Positions 1 through 7,770 of a stretch of 37,634 bases of DNA are shown in pieces (the stretch's first letter is position 1; each line of letters begins with the position of its first letter). The notes beneath the pieces are model-generated. The model was not told where the DNA came from and did not search any database. It was given only the letters and a program-made list of their open reading frames with translations. The stretch covers positions 1-37,634 of the forward strand of contig CACXEJ010000014.1 in assembly GCA_902766595.1 (NCBI GenBank), given 5' to 3'. The stretch comes from Ruminococcus flavefaciens. GTDB lineage: Bacteria > Bacillota > Clostridia > Oscillospirales > Ruminococcaceae. The translations under genes and the position numbers were made by a program.

Positions 1-12
1 AACTGGGCTGGC

Positions 13-1944
13 TCACCACGCTGCCTGACTCCTGCCTATCCAAGATTTTGGGTATTCTCCGACTGCACATTTCTTGACAATTCCAAATCTTTTGCCATAT
101 TTCTTTCCGAGTAGGGTGAGATCTTCATCATCAATTTTGCCATTAAAATTGAGATCAGCCAAGATCTTCTGATTATCGTTTAAGGTGTCTGAATTATTCT
201 TCAAGAACTCTATATCAGCTTCGTCAATTACTTTGTCCATATTCAGATCACCCATAGGAATACCTGAATATGGATAATCATCATTAGCACCTTTATGATT
301 TACGGCTTCCTTTTCAACAAATTCTTTTCCTGAAAGCATAAACCATTCATAATCCGGTTTAGCTGAATCATCCCAGGTGGTGTCAACATTAAAACATAAG
401 TTATCTATTTTTATCTTGTTCCACGCATGAACACCATTAGAATAATAGCTTTCATCAAAGCCGGCTTCTTTCATTAATATGGAATAGCCTCTGGCATAAC
501 CATCACAAACTGTTTTATTATTGAGAAAGATTGAAACATCACAATGATTTCTTGGAGCATCCGTATCGGCACTATCGTAATCTACCTTTCCTATCACCCA
601 ATCATGAAGAGCTTTTGCTATTTGTAGTTTTGTCATTCCAGGCTTCACTTCCTGTTCGACTATCCCTTCACAGTACTTTTTTACATATTTATCAACAAAT
701 CCGACTTTTTCTGATGCATTAAAATACTTATGGATGAAAGGATATAGTTCATTTCTATCGAATACCATATCCTTTTTTTCTTTATTATACGAACAATTGA
801 CCTCTTTATTGTTGATATAAAAAAGTTTTTCACAGCCATCAAAAGCATCATAACTCCACTTCAGATTGCCCGAAATAGGGACTACTAAATTGGATAAATT
901 TTCACATCCAGCAAATGCTCCAGATTCTAATTTCTCTTTTCCTGAAAGTGTAACCTTAGTAAGATTATTTGCTCCTACAAAAGCACCACTTTCAATTTTA
1001 AGGTCAGCGCATGACTCAAACTCAGTTAAACCACTTTCAGAAAAACAACCTTGCTTCAAATCTTTTACTTTTTCAGGAATTGTAATAGTCGTCAATGAAG
1101 AACATTTCTCAAATGCAGAATCTCCAATTGTTTTTAACCCGTTATTTAATGTAACATTATTTAAGGCTGTACACTCTTTAAATACTCCCGTAGAAATTGC
1201 TTCGACTTTTTCAGGAATTGAAATATTTTTCAGTAAAGAACAATTTTGAAAAGCATAATTCTCAAGTTTTTGCAGTTTATTGGGCAATTTTATAGCCTTC
1301 AAAGCAGTACATCCGCTAAAAGCAAAGCTATCAATTGTCTCAACGCTTTCCGGAATAGAAATAGAAGACAGGGATGTACACTCGCTAAAAGCGCCACAAT
1401 TAATTAAAGTTAATTCAGGCGGAAGTGTTATAGTTTTCAGACTTTCACAACACGAAAACATCTTTTCGCCTAGCTCTGCCATATTAGCATCTAGTGTAAC
1501 GTTTTTTAAAGCCTTGCACCCCTCAAATGCACAACGCTTAATCTTAGGTGTGCCGATGATTGTAACTGTTTCAAGTTTATCACAGTTACTGAAACACGAA
1601 ATACCTAATGATTTGATATTGCTGGTAATAGTCAATGTCTTCAGATTAGAGTTGCTAATAAGAGCATAATCTCTGATAGCGGTAACATCATATTCGATAT
1701 TATCATAAGTTACTTTTTCTGGTGTTGTAAAAGATTCAATTGAAGCATCGATACCTGCAATTGTTGCTGTATGTGTCGATGAATTAAAATCATAAGTTAC
1801 TCCGCCAATTGTTTCACGAATTGTTGCAGCAGCTGAAGCTGTTATTGTTGCGTTAGGAAGCACTGTCTGCGGTACAGCAGCTGCAGTTCCCATTAACAGC
1901 GCAGCAATGGCTGCACCTGTATAGATTTTGTTACGTCTTTTCAT
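13..1944 (-). CDS. Exported BspA-like leucine-rich-repeat protein with transglutaminase-like and dockerin domains
   Basis: About 643 residues from the ATG at 1944, chosen over a TTG five codons upstream because GAGGAGG lies just before it. A basic start (MKRRNK) and hydrophobic stretch form a signal peptide ending near residue 38. Residues about 50-400 carry many repeats of the BspA type (AFxxCxxLxxIxIPxxVxxI), used in other proteins for surface display and binding. A transglutaminase-like segment follows, with VCDGYARGY, GVHAWN and VDTTWDDS supplying the usual Cys-His-Asp order. Near the C-terminus DLNMDKVIDEADIEFL and DLNFNGKIDDEDLTLL form two calcium-binding dockerin repeats, so the protein probably docks onto a cellulosome-like scaffold or cell-surface cohesin. 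About 23 residues follow the dockerin. The substrate is unknown; a structural or protein-crosslinking role is as likely as hydrolysis. Confidence 0.88.
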   Translation of the reverse strand: MKRRNKIYTGAAIAALLMGTAAAVPQTVLPNATITASAAATIRETIGGVTYDFNSSTHTATIAGIDASIESFTTPEKVTYDNIEYDVTAIRDYALISNSNLKTLTITSNIKSLGISCFSNCDKLETVTIIGTPKIKRCAFEGCKALKNVTLDANMAELGEKMFSCCESLKTITLPPELTLINCGAFSECTSLSSISIPESVETIDSFAFSGCTALKAIKLPNKLQKLENYAFQNCSLLKNISIPEKVEAISTGVFKECTALNNVTLNNGLKTIGDSAFEKCSSLTTITIPEKVKDLKQGCFSESGLTEFESCADLKIESGAFVGANNLTKVTLSGKEKLESGAFAGCENLSNLVVPISGNLKWSYDAFDGCEKLFYINNKEVNCSYNKEKKDMVFDRNELYPFIHKYFNASEKVGFVDKYVKKYCEGIVEQEVKPGMTKLQIAKALHDWVIGKVDYDSADTDAPRNHCDVSIFLNNKTVCDGYARGYSILMKEAGFDESYYSNGVHAWNKIKIDNLCFNVDTTWDDSAKPDYEWFMLSGKEFVEKEAVNHKGANDDYPYSGIPMGDLNMDKVIDEADIEFLKNNSDTLNDNQKILADLNFNGKIDDEDLTLLGKKYGKRFGIVKKCAVGEYPKSWIGRSQAAW

Positions 1945-2002
1945 TATAATCCTCCTCAATAGTTTAATTAATAGTATAAATAATAGAAAAACAGCATTTT
2001 TA

Positions 2003-2031
2003 ATTATATCACTGCTGCCGGGCTATGTCAA
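2003..2031 (-). promoter_or_regulatory. Sigma-A-type promoter for the dockerin protein
   Basis: Read on the minus strand: TTGACA, 17 bases, TATAAT, a perfect vegetative consensus. The -10 box lies about 60 bases before the ATG at 1944, leaving a leader of about 50 bases with a GAGGAGG ribosome binding site. Confidence 0.8.
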
Positions 2032-2151
2032 GCCTGAAACTTACTATTTGATAGTCTAATTCCGAGTTATAGTAAAATTCTCAGTCTTGAATATTAAACG
2101 TAAATGCCCACGGATCGTCTATCGACATTCCGAGGGCATTAAAGTTATATA

Positions 2152-2535
2152 GTGTTAAGCGTTATTTCTGCGCAGGCAGTTCATCTAGGAGAAGATGTGT
2201 TCCATGCCTGTGGTATTACAACGCTTACGCTTCCAAGATCACTGAAATATGTCGGACGCCGTACTTTCGATAATGCACTGAGCCTTGCATATATCAAATT
2301 CCAGAATTCTGAATACAAGGTCGAAAGTGAGCAGGGCTATCCATGTGTACGGATCATCTACGGCTATGACAATTCCACTGCATAGGAGCTTGCGGAAGAA
2401 TGGGGATGTAAGTCTATCAGTTCGGTGCTGATGAATATGATCACATATTATTAGGCGACGGAAATGCTGACGGTGAATTTGATTTAGCCGATGTTGTTCT
2501 GTTTCAGAAATGGCTGCTCGGCTCGACCTCGATTT
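2152..2535 (+). pseudogene. Decayed BspA-like/dockerin protein, C-terminal remnant
   Basis: The reading frame from 2152 encodes the end of a BspA-type repeat protein: LGEDVFHACGITTLTLPRSL, then VGRRTFDNALSLAYIKF and IIYGYDNSTA. A TAG at 2383-2385 interrupts it, yet the same frame continues with [13 protein letters not shown], the usual tail of these repeats. The coding trace then moves to another frame near 2451, giving [22 protein letters not shown], half of a dockerin repeat. One nonsense codon and one frameshift therefore separate the parts, and no signal peptide or start is visible. It resembles the intact protein at 13-1944 in type, but an origin by local duplication is only a guess. Confidence 0.75.
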
Positions 2536-2567
2536 GCTTTTTATGTTTGTGTTTTATACAAAAACTG

Positions 2568-2596
2568 TTGCGTTTAGCCTGGAAATGTAGTATAAT
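2568..2596 (+). promoter_or_regulatory. Promoter of xylAB
   Basis: TTGCGT, exactly 17 bases, then TATAAT. The -10 box ends 61 bases before the xylA ATG. The -35 box differs from consensus at the last three bases. No clear XylR operator was recognised around it. Confidence 0.65.
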
Positions 2597-2657
2597 TATT
2601 GAAAGGCAGATTTGCAAGTCAGCTATTGATTCCAGATTTTTACCGGAGGTTACAGCT

Positions 2658-3983
2658 ATGAACGAATTTTTCCCGGATATCAAAAAGATTACCTATGAAG
2701 GCAAGTCCTCAAGGAACCCTCTTGCTTTCAAGTATTATGATCCTGATGAGATCATCGACGGCAAAAAAATGCGTGAGCATCTGAAATTTGCAGTATCGTG
2801 GTGGCATACTATGTGCGGTGACGGAACCGACATGTTCGGCGTAGGAACTGCTGACAAATCTTGGGGTGAATCGTACCCGGAGGCTCGTTCAAAAGCACGG
2901 ATAGATGCCGCATTCGAGATAATGGACAAGCTTTCGATAGACTATTTCTGCTTCCACGACAGGGATATCTCTCCGGAATACGGTACACTCGCAGAGACAA
3001 ATGCCCGATTTGATGCCGCCGTGGACTACCTTGCAGAAAAGATGAAGGAATATCCCGATAAAAAACTGCTTTGGGGTACCGCAAAGGCTTTCGATCACCC
3101 GCGCTATATGCACGGTGCCGGCACTTCGCCGTCGGCAGATGTATTCGCCTATGCTGCTGCACAGATAAAACACGCAATAGATGCCACGATCAGACTTGGC
3201 GGAACCGGATATGTTTTCTGGGGCGGCAGAGAGGGCTATGAGACTCTCCTTAATACAAACTATGCCCTTGAACAGGACAATATGGCAAGGCTGCTGCATA
3301 TGGCGGTAGACTATGCCCGCAGGAAAGGCTTCACCGGAGATTTCTACATAGAGCCCAAGCCCAAGGAGCCTACAAAGCATCAGTACGATTTTGATGCAGC
3401 AACAGTTCTTGGATTTCTGAGGAAATATGACCTCTTTGACGATTTCCGACTTAATATCGAGGCAAATCACGCAACTCTCGCCCAGCATACCTTCCAGCAC
3501 GAGCTCAGAGTTGCAAGAGAAAACGGAAAATTCGGCTCTATTGACGCTAATCAGGGTGATCCGCTTCTCGGCTGGGATACCGACCAGTTCCCGACAAATA
3601 TCTATGATGCCACACTCTGTATGTATGAGGTCATCAAGGCTGGCGGCTTCACAAACGGCGGTCTCAACTTTGATGCAAAGGCAAGAAGAGGAAGCTTCAC
3701 ACCGGAGGATATTTTCCTGAGCTATATTGCCGGTATGGATACATTTGCACTCGGCTTTAAAGCTGCCCGTGCGCTCATTGCTGACGGCAGACTCGATAAA
3801 TTCACAGAGGAGCGCTATGCAAGCTGGAATACCGGTATCGGCAAAAAGATAATCAGCGGAGATGTCGGATTTGAGGAGCTTGAACAGTATGCACTGCAAA
3901 GAGGTGAGGTAACTGATTCACTTTCAAGCGGCAGACAGGAAATGCTCGAAGCTATCGTGAACAACATTCTGTTTTCACTGTAA
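2658..3983 (+). CDS. xylA: Xylose isomerase
   Basis: 441 residues, the usual length for the long clade of xylose isomerases. It interconverts D-xylose and D-xylulose in the cytoplasm, the first step of xylose use. FCFHDRDI supplies the ring-opening His100 and Asp103. [44 protein letters not shown] and [19 protein letters not shown] carry the glutamate, aspartate and histidine ligands of the two metal ions. The reading frame is open further upstream, but the ATG at 2658 has GGAGG at good spacing and begins with the normal [11 protein letters not shown] sequence. xylB follows after 12 bases, so the two form an operon under the promoter at 2568-2596. The gene fits a bacterium that feeds on xylan-rich plant fibre. 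Confidence 0.97.
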   Translation: MNEFFPDIKKITYEGKSSRNPLAFKYYDPDEIIDGKKMREHLKFAVSWWHTMCGDGTDMFGVGTADKSWGESYPEARSKARIDAAFEIMDKLSIDYFCFHDRDISPEYGTLAETNARFDAAVDYLAEKMKEYPDKKLLWGTAKAFDHPRYMHGAGTSPSADVFAYAAAQIKHAIDATIRLGGTGYVFWGGREGYETLLNTNYALEQDNMARLLHMAVDYARRKGFTGDFYIEPKPKEPTKHQYDFDAATVLGFLRKYDLFDDFRLNIEANHATLAQHTFQHELRVARENGKFGSIDANQGDPLLGWDTDQFPTNIYDATLCMYEVIKAGGFTNGGLNFDAKARRGSFTPEDIFLSYIAGMDTFALGFKAARALIADGRLDKFTEERYASWNTGIGKKIISGDVGFEELEQYALQRGEVTDSLSSGRQEMLEAIVNNILFSL

Positions 3984-3995
3984 AAGGAGCGGCTT

Positions 3996-5519
3996 ATGCA
4001 ATACTACATCGGTATAGATATCGGAACAAGCGGCACTAAGACCGTTCTTTTCGATGTTATGGGAAATACTCTGGCATCTGCAAATGCTGAATATCCCCTT
4101 TATCAGCCTCAGAACGGTTATGCTGAACAAGCCCCGAAGGACTGGGCTGATGCCGCAATTACTACGCTGAGAGCGGTTATGGAAAAGAGCTGCATTGCTC
4201 CGGAGGACGTTAAGGGTATCGGTCTTTCCGGACAGATGCACGGGCTTGTAATGCTTGACAGTGAAAACAGGGTGATACGTCCGGCGATGATCTGGTGCGA
4301 CCAGAGAACAACTGCCGAATGTGAGGAGATCACTCAAAAAGTCGGCGCTCAGCGCCTTGTCGCTGTCACTGCAAATCCAGCTCTTACTGGCTTCACAGCA
4401 TCGAAAATACTATGGGTGAAAAATAATGAGCCGGAGAATTATTCAAGATGCGCCCACATTCTGCTGCCAAAGGATTATGTCCGCTTTGTCCTCACAGGAG
4501 AATATGCGACTGATGTTTCTGATGCATCTGGTATGCAGCTTCTTGATGTTACGAACCGCTGCTGGTCGGATGAAGTACTGCAAAAGCTTGGTATTGATAA
4601 AAAACTGTTAGCAAGAGTCTATGAATCGCCGGAGATCACCGGAACGATAACTCAGGAAATTGCTGCAAAGACCGGTATTGCTGCCGGAACTCCGGTTGTA
4701 GGCGGTGCCGGAGACAACGCCGCTGCTGCACTCGGAACAGGTGTTGCTGAGGATGGCAAGGCATTCACTACCATAGGTACGAGCGGAGTTGTATTTGCTC
4801 ATACCGACAATATCCTGATTGATCCTAAAGGAAGGATCCACACCTTCTGCTGTGCTGTTCCGGGAGCGTGGCACGTTATGGGCGTTACACAGGCGGCAGG
4901 CTTGTCGCTGAAATGGTTCAGAGATCAGTTCTGTGGTGCTGAAGCTGAAACTGCCCGTAATACAGGAATTGATCCGTATGAACTTATGGACAGGGAGGCT
5001 GCTGCTTCACCTGCGGGGGCTAACCGATTGCTCTATCTGCCGTATCTTATGGGCGAAAGAACTCCGCACCTTGACCCGTTCGCAAGAGGAGTTTTCTTTG
5101 GACTTTCTGCAATGCACAAAAAAGCTGACCTTATCCGTGCCGTTATGGAGGGAGTGACCTATTCGCTCCGTGACTGCATTGAGATATTCCGTGAAATGAA
5201 TATAGAAGTGAACAGTATGACAGCCTGTGGCGGCGGCGGTTCGTCAAAGCTGTGGCGGCAGATGCTCGCCGATCTTTTCGGATGCCCGATATATACCTCT
5301 GCATCTCAGGAGGGACCTGCGCTTGGTGCTGCGATACTTGCAATGGTCGGAACAAATGCTTACAGAAGCGTTCCGGAAGCCTGCCGTGCAGTGGTGAAAA
5401 CAGCTAAGACCTGCGAGCCTGACAGCAATACGATACCTGTTTATGAGAAGTATTACCAGCTTTACCGCAGGCTCTATCCCCAGCTAAAGGAGCAGTTTGC
5501 AGAACTGTCAGAATTGTGA
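3996..5519 (+). CDS. xylB: Xylulokinase
   Basis: 507 residues, normal for FGGY-family xylulokinases. It phosphorylates D-xylulose with ATP to xylulose 5-phosphate, which enters the pentose phosphate or phosphoketolase pathway. The N-terminal phosphate-binding segment GIDIGTSGTKTVLFD, the substrate segment LSGQMHGLVMLD with RPAMIWCDQRT, the catalytic-base motif GAGDNAAAALGTG (Asp near 240) and the C-terminal CGGGGSSKLWRQMLAD and GPALGAAI segments are all present. Start is ATG with AAGGAG upstream. It is the second gene of the xylA operon; no intrinsic terminator is obvious after it. FGGY kinases vary in sugar, but the xylA neighbour makes xylulose the likely one. Confidence 0.96.
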   Translation: MQYYIGIDIGTSGTKTVLFDVMGNTLASANAEYPLYQPQNGYAEQAPKDWADAAITTLRAVMEKSCIAPEDVKGIGLSGQMHGLVMLDSENRVIRPAMIWCDQRTTAECEEITQKVGAQRLVAVTANPALTGFTASKILWVKNNEPENYSRCAHILLPKDYVRFVLTGEYATDVSDASGMQLLDVTNRCWSDEVLQKLGIDKKLLARVYESPEITGTITQEIAAKTGIAAGTPVVGGAGDNAAAALGTGVAEDGKAFTTIGTSGVVFAHTDNILIDPKGRIHTFCCAVPGAWHVMGVTQAAGLSLKWFRDQFCGAEAETARNTGIDPYELMDREAAASPAGANRLLYLPYLMGERTPHLDPFARGVFFGLSAMHKKADLIRAVMEGVTYSLRDCIEIFREMNIEVNSMTACGGGGSSKLWRQMLADLFGCPIYTSASQEGPALGAAILAMVGTNAYRSVPEACRAVVKTAKTCEPDSNTIPVYEKYYQLYRRLYPQLKEQFAELSEL

Positions 5520-5570
5520 TATTACGCATATACACATAAAAAAGTCCAGTGATTGGAATGGTTCAGCTGA

Positions 5571-5873
5571 TTGATACTGTATATATACGATGATGCCGTT
5601 GCCGAAACTGCAGGGCTTGAAGGGGACAGGATAGAGCTGACAGAGGACGAAATGAACGAGTTGAACACAACCCTGAACCGTCTGCTTGACAGCTTGGACG
5701 AACAGCCGGAGGTCAGCGTGACCTACTTCGTCCCCGATGAAAAGAAGTCGGGAGGCAGATATGTGGATAAAATTGGCGGGGTACGGATATTTGACAGCTA
5801 TTCTCAGGAACTTGTCTTTATGGATAAGTCCAGGATAAACATTCAGGATATAATAACAATTATGATCTGCTAA
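5571..5873 (+). pseudogene. YolD-like protein, probably missing its true start
   Basis: The frame encodes up to 100 residues. The second half, VTYFVPDEKKSGGRYVDKIG, VRIFDSYSQELVFMD and INIQDI, matches the pattern of YolD-like proteins: a small beta-rich domain found beside Y-family DNA polymerases, where the final segment places a short positively acting loop. The first half (ELTEDEMNELNTTLNRLLDSL) also fits. There is no ATG in frame: a TGA at 5568-5570 directly precedes a TTG, and the ATG at 5558 lies in another frame that stops at once, which suggests a frameshift removed the start. No UmuC/DinB-type polymerase gene is nearby. I read it as a remnant; translation from the TTG cannot be excluded. 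Confidence 0.55.
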
Positions 5874-5889
5874 CTTTCTGGGAGTGTAT

Positions 5890-6327
5890 ATGAAGATATT
5901 TATTGATGCGGACGGCTGTCCGGTAGTTGACATTGCCGTCAGAACAGCAAAGAGATACGGACTTGAATGTACAATAATATGCGATACAGCCCACTCTATC
6001 CAGCACGAAGGCGCGGACACTATCATAGTTGACAAGGGCGCGGACAGTGCTGATTACCGACTTGTCAACCTTGTAAGTGTCGGAGATATCGCCATTACCC
6101 AGGACTACGGACTTGCTGCTATGTGCCTTAGCAAGAAGGCCGTAGTTCTCAATCAGGACGGCAAACGATACAGCGAGGATAACATTTCGGGACTGCTTGA
6201 ATTCCGTGCGGTTTCGGCTAAGATACGCAGAAGCGGTGGACGCACAAAGGGAATGCCCAAACGAACCGTTCAGCAGGATAAGGAATTTGAGAAGGCTCTG
6301 ACTGAGCTGATAGGAGAAGGAATATGA
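5890..6327 (+). CDS. YaiI/YqxD family protein (DUF188, UPF0178)
   Basis: 145 residues from the ATG at 5890, which has GGGAG just upstream; a GTG at 5884 is a weaker alternative. The protein opens with IFIDADGCPVVDIA, the acidic DADxCP signature of the family, continues with VDKGADSADYRLVN and GDIAITQDYGLA, whose aspartates suggest a PIN-like metal-dependent nuclease fold, and ends with the RTKGMPKRT motif. Length and motif order are normal and the gene looks intact. Its biological role is not established. The stop overlaps the start of the next gene as ATGA, so the two are probably translationally coupled. Confidence 0.9.
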   Translation: MKIFIDADGCPVVDIAVRTAKRYGLECTIICDTAHSIQHEGADTIIVDKGADSADYRLVNLVSVGDIAITQDYGLAAMCLSKKAVVLNQDGKRYSEDNISGLLEFRAVSAKIRRSGGRTKGMPKRTVQQDKEFEKALTELIGEGI

Positions 6328-6920
6328 AGATACTGAATTTACACGGCTTTCTCGGAATTGCCGACAACAAGAATTACAAGGCATTGTGCAATATTATTTC
6401 TCCTGAGAATATAATATCTCCGCAGCTAAAATACAAAGAGACTTCGCCGTCAGCGCTCCTTGAACAGCTTTCGGATATGGTCGATACCGACGATTTTATA
6501 TTTGTCGGACAGAGCCTCGGCTGCTGGTATGCTGACAAGCTGAGCCGTAAATTCAAGCGCCCGTGCATACTTACAAATCCATGCTATTATCCCCATGAGC
6601 TGGAGCTTATCACAGGTTCGGACATTCCTGCTGAGTATGTGGAGCAGTACCGTGAAATGTCTGTCAGCACACAGAATGAACGTGCATATACCCTGTGCAG
6701 TGACGCTGATACCGTTCTTCCCGACAACTATCAAAACTGCAAAAAGCTGTCGGAGCAGGTCGTAAGAGTTCACGGCAGTCACAGCACTATTGAAAATGTG
6801 GGCGAGCATATATCCGAGCTGCTGACACAGATACAGAACGACCGTCTGCTGCTGTTTTTAGGCAGAGGCTCGGCGTTTGCAGATGAGCATAATTCCGCGT
6901 TTTTTGTCGAGGACAATTAA
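6324..6920 (+). CDS. YqiA-like alpha/beta-hydrolase, running into a metallo-beta-lactamase fragment
   Basis: 198 residues. Residues 1 to about 170 look like a small YqiA/UPF0227-type esterase: ILNLHGFLG for the oxyanion region, VGQSLGCWYA with nucleophile Ser64, an acidic segment LCSDADTVLP, and VHGSHSTIEN with the likely catalytic histidine. From about residue 174 the sequence changes to LLLFLGRGSAFADEHNSAFF, which is the beginning of a metallo-beta-lactamase-fold protein, not an esterase. The frame stops at TAA 6918-6920. The esterase part may still work with an extra tail. Start ATG overlaps the previous stop. The substrate is unknown; family members act on short esters. Whether the fusion is old or arose by loss of a start and stop is open. 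Confidence 0.7.
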   Translation: MKILNLHGFLGIADNKNYKALCNIISPENIISPQLKYKETSPSALLEQLSDMVDTDDFIFVGQSLGCWYADKLSRKFKRPCILTNPCYYPHELELITGSDIPAEYVEQYREMSVSTQNERAYTLCSDADTVLPDNYQNCKKLSEQVVRVHGSHSTIENVGEHISELLTQIQNDRLLLFLGRGSAFADEHNSAFFVEDN

Positions 6921-7337
6921 CTCGTTCTCATTGACTGCCCTGCGACTTCATACCAGAAGGTCAAGAAAATGAACTGGGAGCAGTACGACAATATCTATAT
7001 CCTTGTCACTCACACTCACGGCGACCACAGCGGCGGTATCGGAACGATGCTGCAATACATTTGGTTTGCAAGCTATATGAAGAAAAAAGTGACTATCGTT
7101 GCACCGTCAGCGGAGGTCAAAGACGACTTGCTCCTTCTGCTTATGAGGATAGAGGGCTGCGAACAGGAGTGGTTCGACATTGTTACAGCTGATAAACTGA
7201 ATAGGAAGTGGCTTGCCGCATCTGTGCCGACTACGCACGTTAAGCCCTTGGAGAGTAAATGCTTTGGCTATCACCTGATTATTCACGGAAATAACGTAGT
7301 TTATACGGGTGATGAACTCATCGAATTACATATATAA
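6843..7337 (+). pseudogene. Metallo-beta-lactamase-fold hydrolase, split by a stop and truncated
   Basis: Reading through the TAA at 6918-6920 gives one continuous frame: LFLGRGSAFADEHNSAFFVEDN, stop, LVLIDCPATSYQKVKKMNWE, and then ILVTHTHGDHSGGIGTML. HTHGDH is the zinc-binding HxHxDH signature of the superfamily, and VPTTHVKPLES and VVYTGDEL supply the later histidine and aspartate region. About 165 codons remain against 230 or more expected for RNase Z-like members, and the frame ends soon after YTGD, so the 3' part is lost as well. An ATG at 6969 could start a 122-residue product, but it would lack the first strands. The break at 7310-7337 lies just before the foreign-looking stretch that leads to the biosynthetic cluster. 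Confidence 0.72.
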
Positions 7338-7357
7338 GAGTTCTTATGAAATAACTA

Positions 7358-7386
7358 TTGACATCGATTTCGATTTATCATATAAT
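7358..7386 (+). promoter_or_regulatory. Perfect consensus promoter
   Basis: TTGACA, 17 bases, TATAAT: every base of the vegetative consensus with optimal spacing. It lies about 50 bases before the ATG of a short exported-protein fragment and could also drive the aldehyde dehydrogenase that follows. Confidence 0.78.
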
Positions 7387-7437
7387 AGTTTATGTTGTAT
7401 TTTTTGTAGCAAACAAAAAACTATAATTGTAGAAAAT

Positions 7438-7698
7438 ATGAAACTAATCAAACGCATCACTTCAACTATGCTGTCGATGACGATCATCGCCGGCGCAGCC
7501 GACGCAGACATTCCGGCTAAGATGACAACTTCCGCAGCAGAGCCGACAAATTCAGTATTATTGCGTGATGCTGTTATTTCAGAAATTTGGAAACGTATCG
7601 CTGATAGAGAGGTACAGTCGATGGAACAGTACAGGAATAGTTATATTCGAAAAAACTACGCTGTATCAGCACAGCCCAATTACCGGACTATTCACTAA
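7438..7698 (+). CDS. Short exported-protein fragment, unknown function
   Basis: 86 residues. MKLIKRITSTMLSMTIIAGA is a plausible signal peptide, followed by a serine/threonine/alanine-rich stretch of the kind found after signal peptides in secreted Ruminococcus-type proteins, and then ISEIWKRIADREVQSMEQYR. No domain is recognised. A second frame overlaps its end and stays open to 7747, so a frameshift near 7680 is possible and the piece may be the start of a larger lost gene. The ribosome binding site is weak although the promoter just upstream is excellent. It could also be a genuine small secreted peptide; I favour a truncated gene. Confidence 0.4.
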   Translation: MKLIKRITSTMLSMTIIAGAADADIPAKMTTSAAEPTNSVLLRDAVISEIWKRIADREVQSMEQYRNSYIRKNYAVSAQPNYRTIH

Positions 7699-7770
7699 AA
7701 TATTTGAATCGCTTACAAGTGCGAGGAGTGTGAATATTTACATATAATTATTTATACTATGGAGGTATTT

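Noticed and set aside
2889-3899. Long minus-strand open frame of 336 codons opposite xylA
   Set aside because: It is the antisense shadow of a clear xylose isomerase gene; its sequence is cysteine- and isoleucine-rich without domain features.
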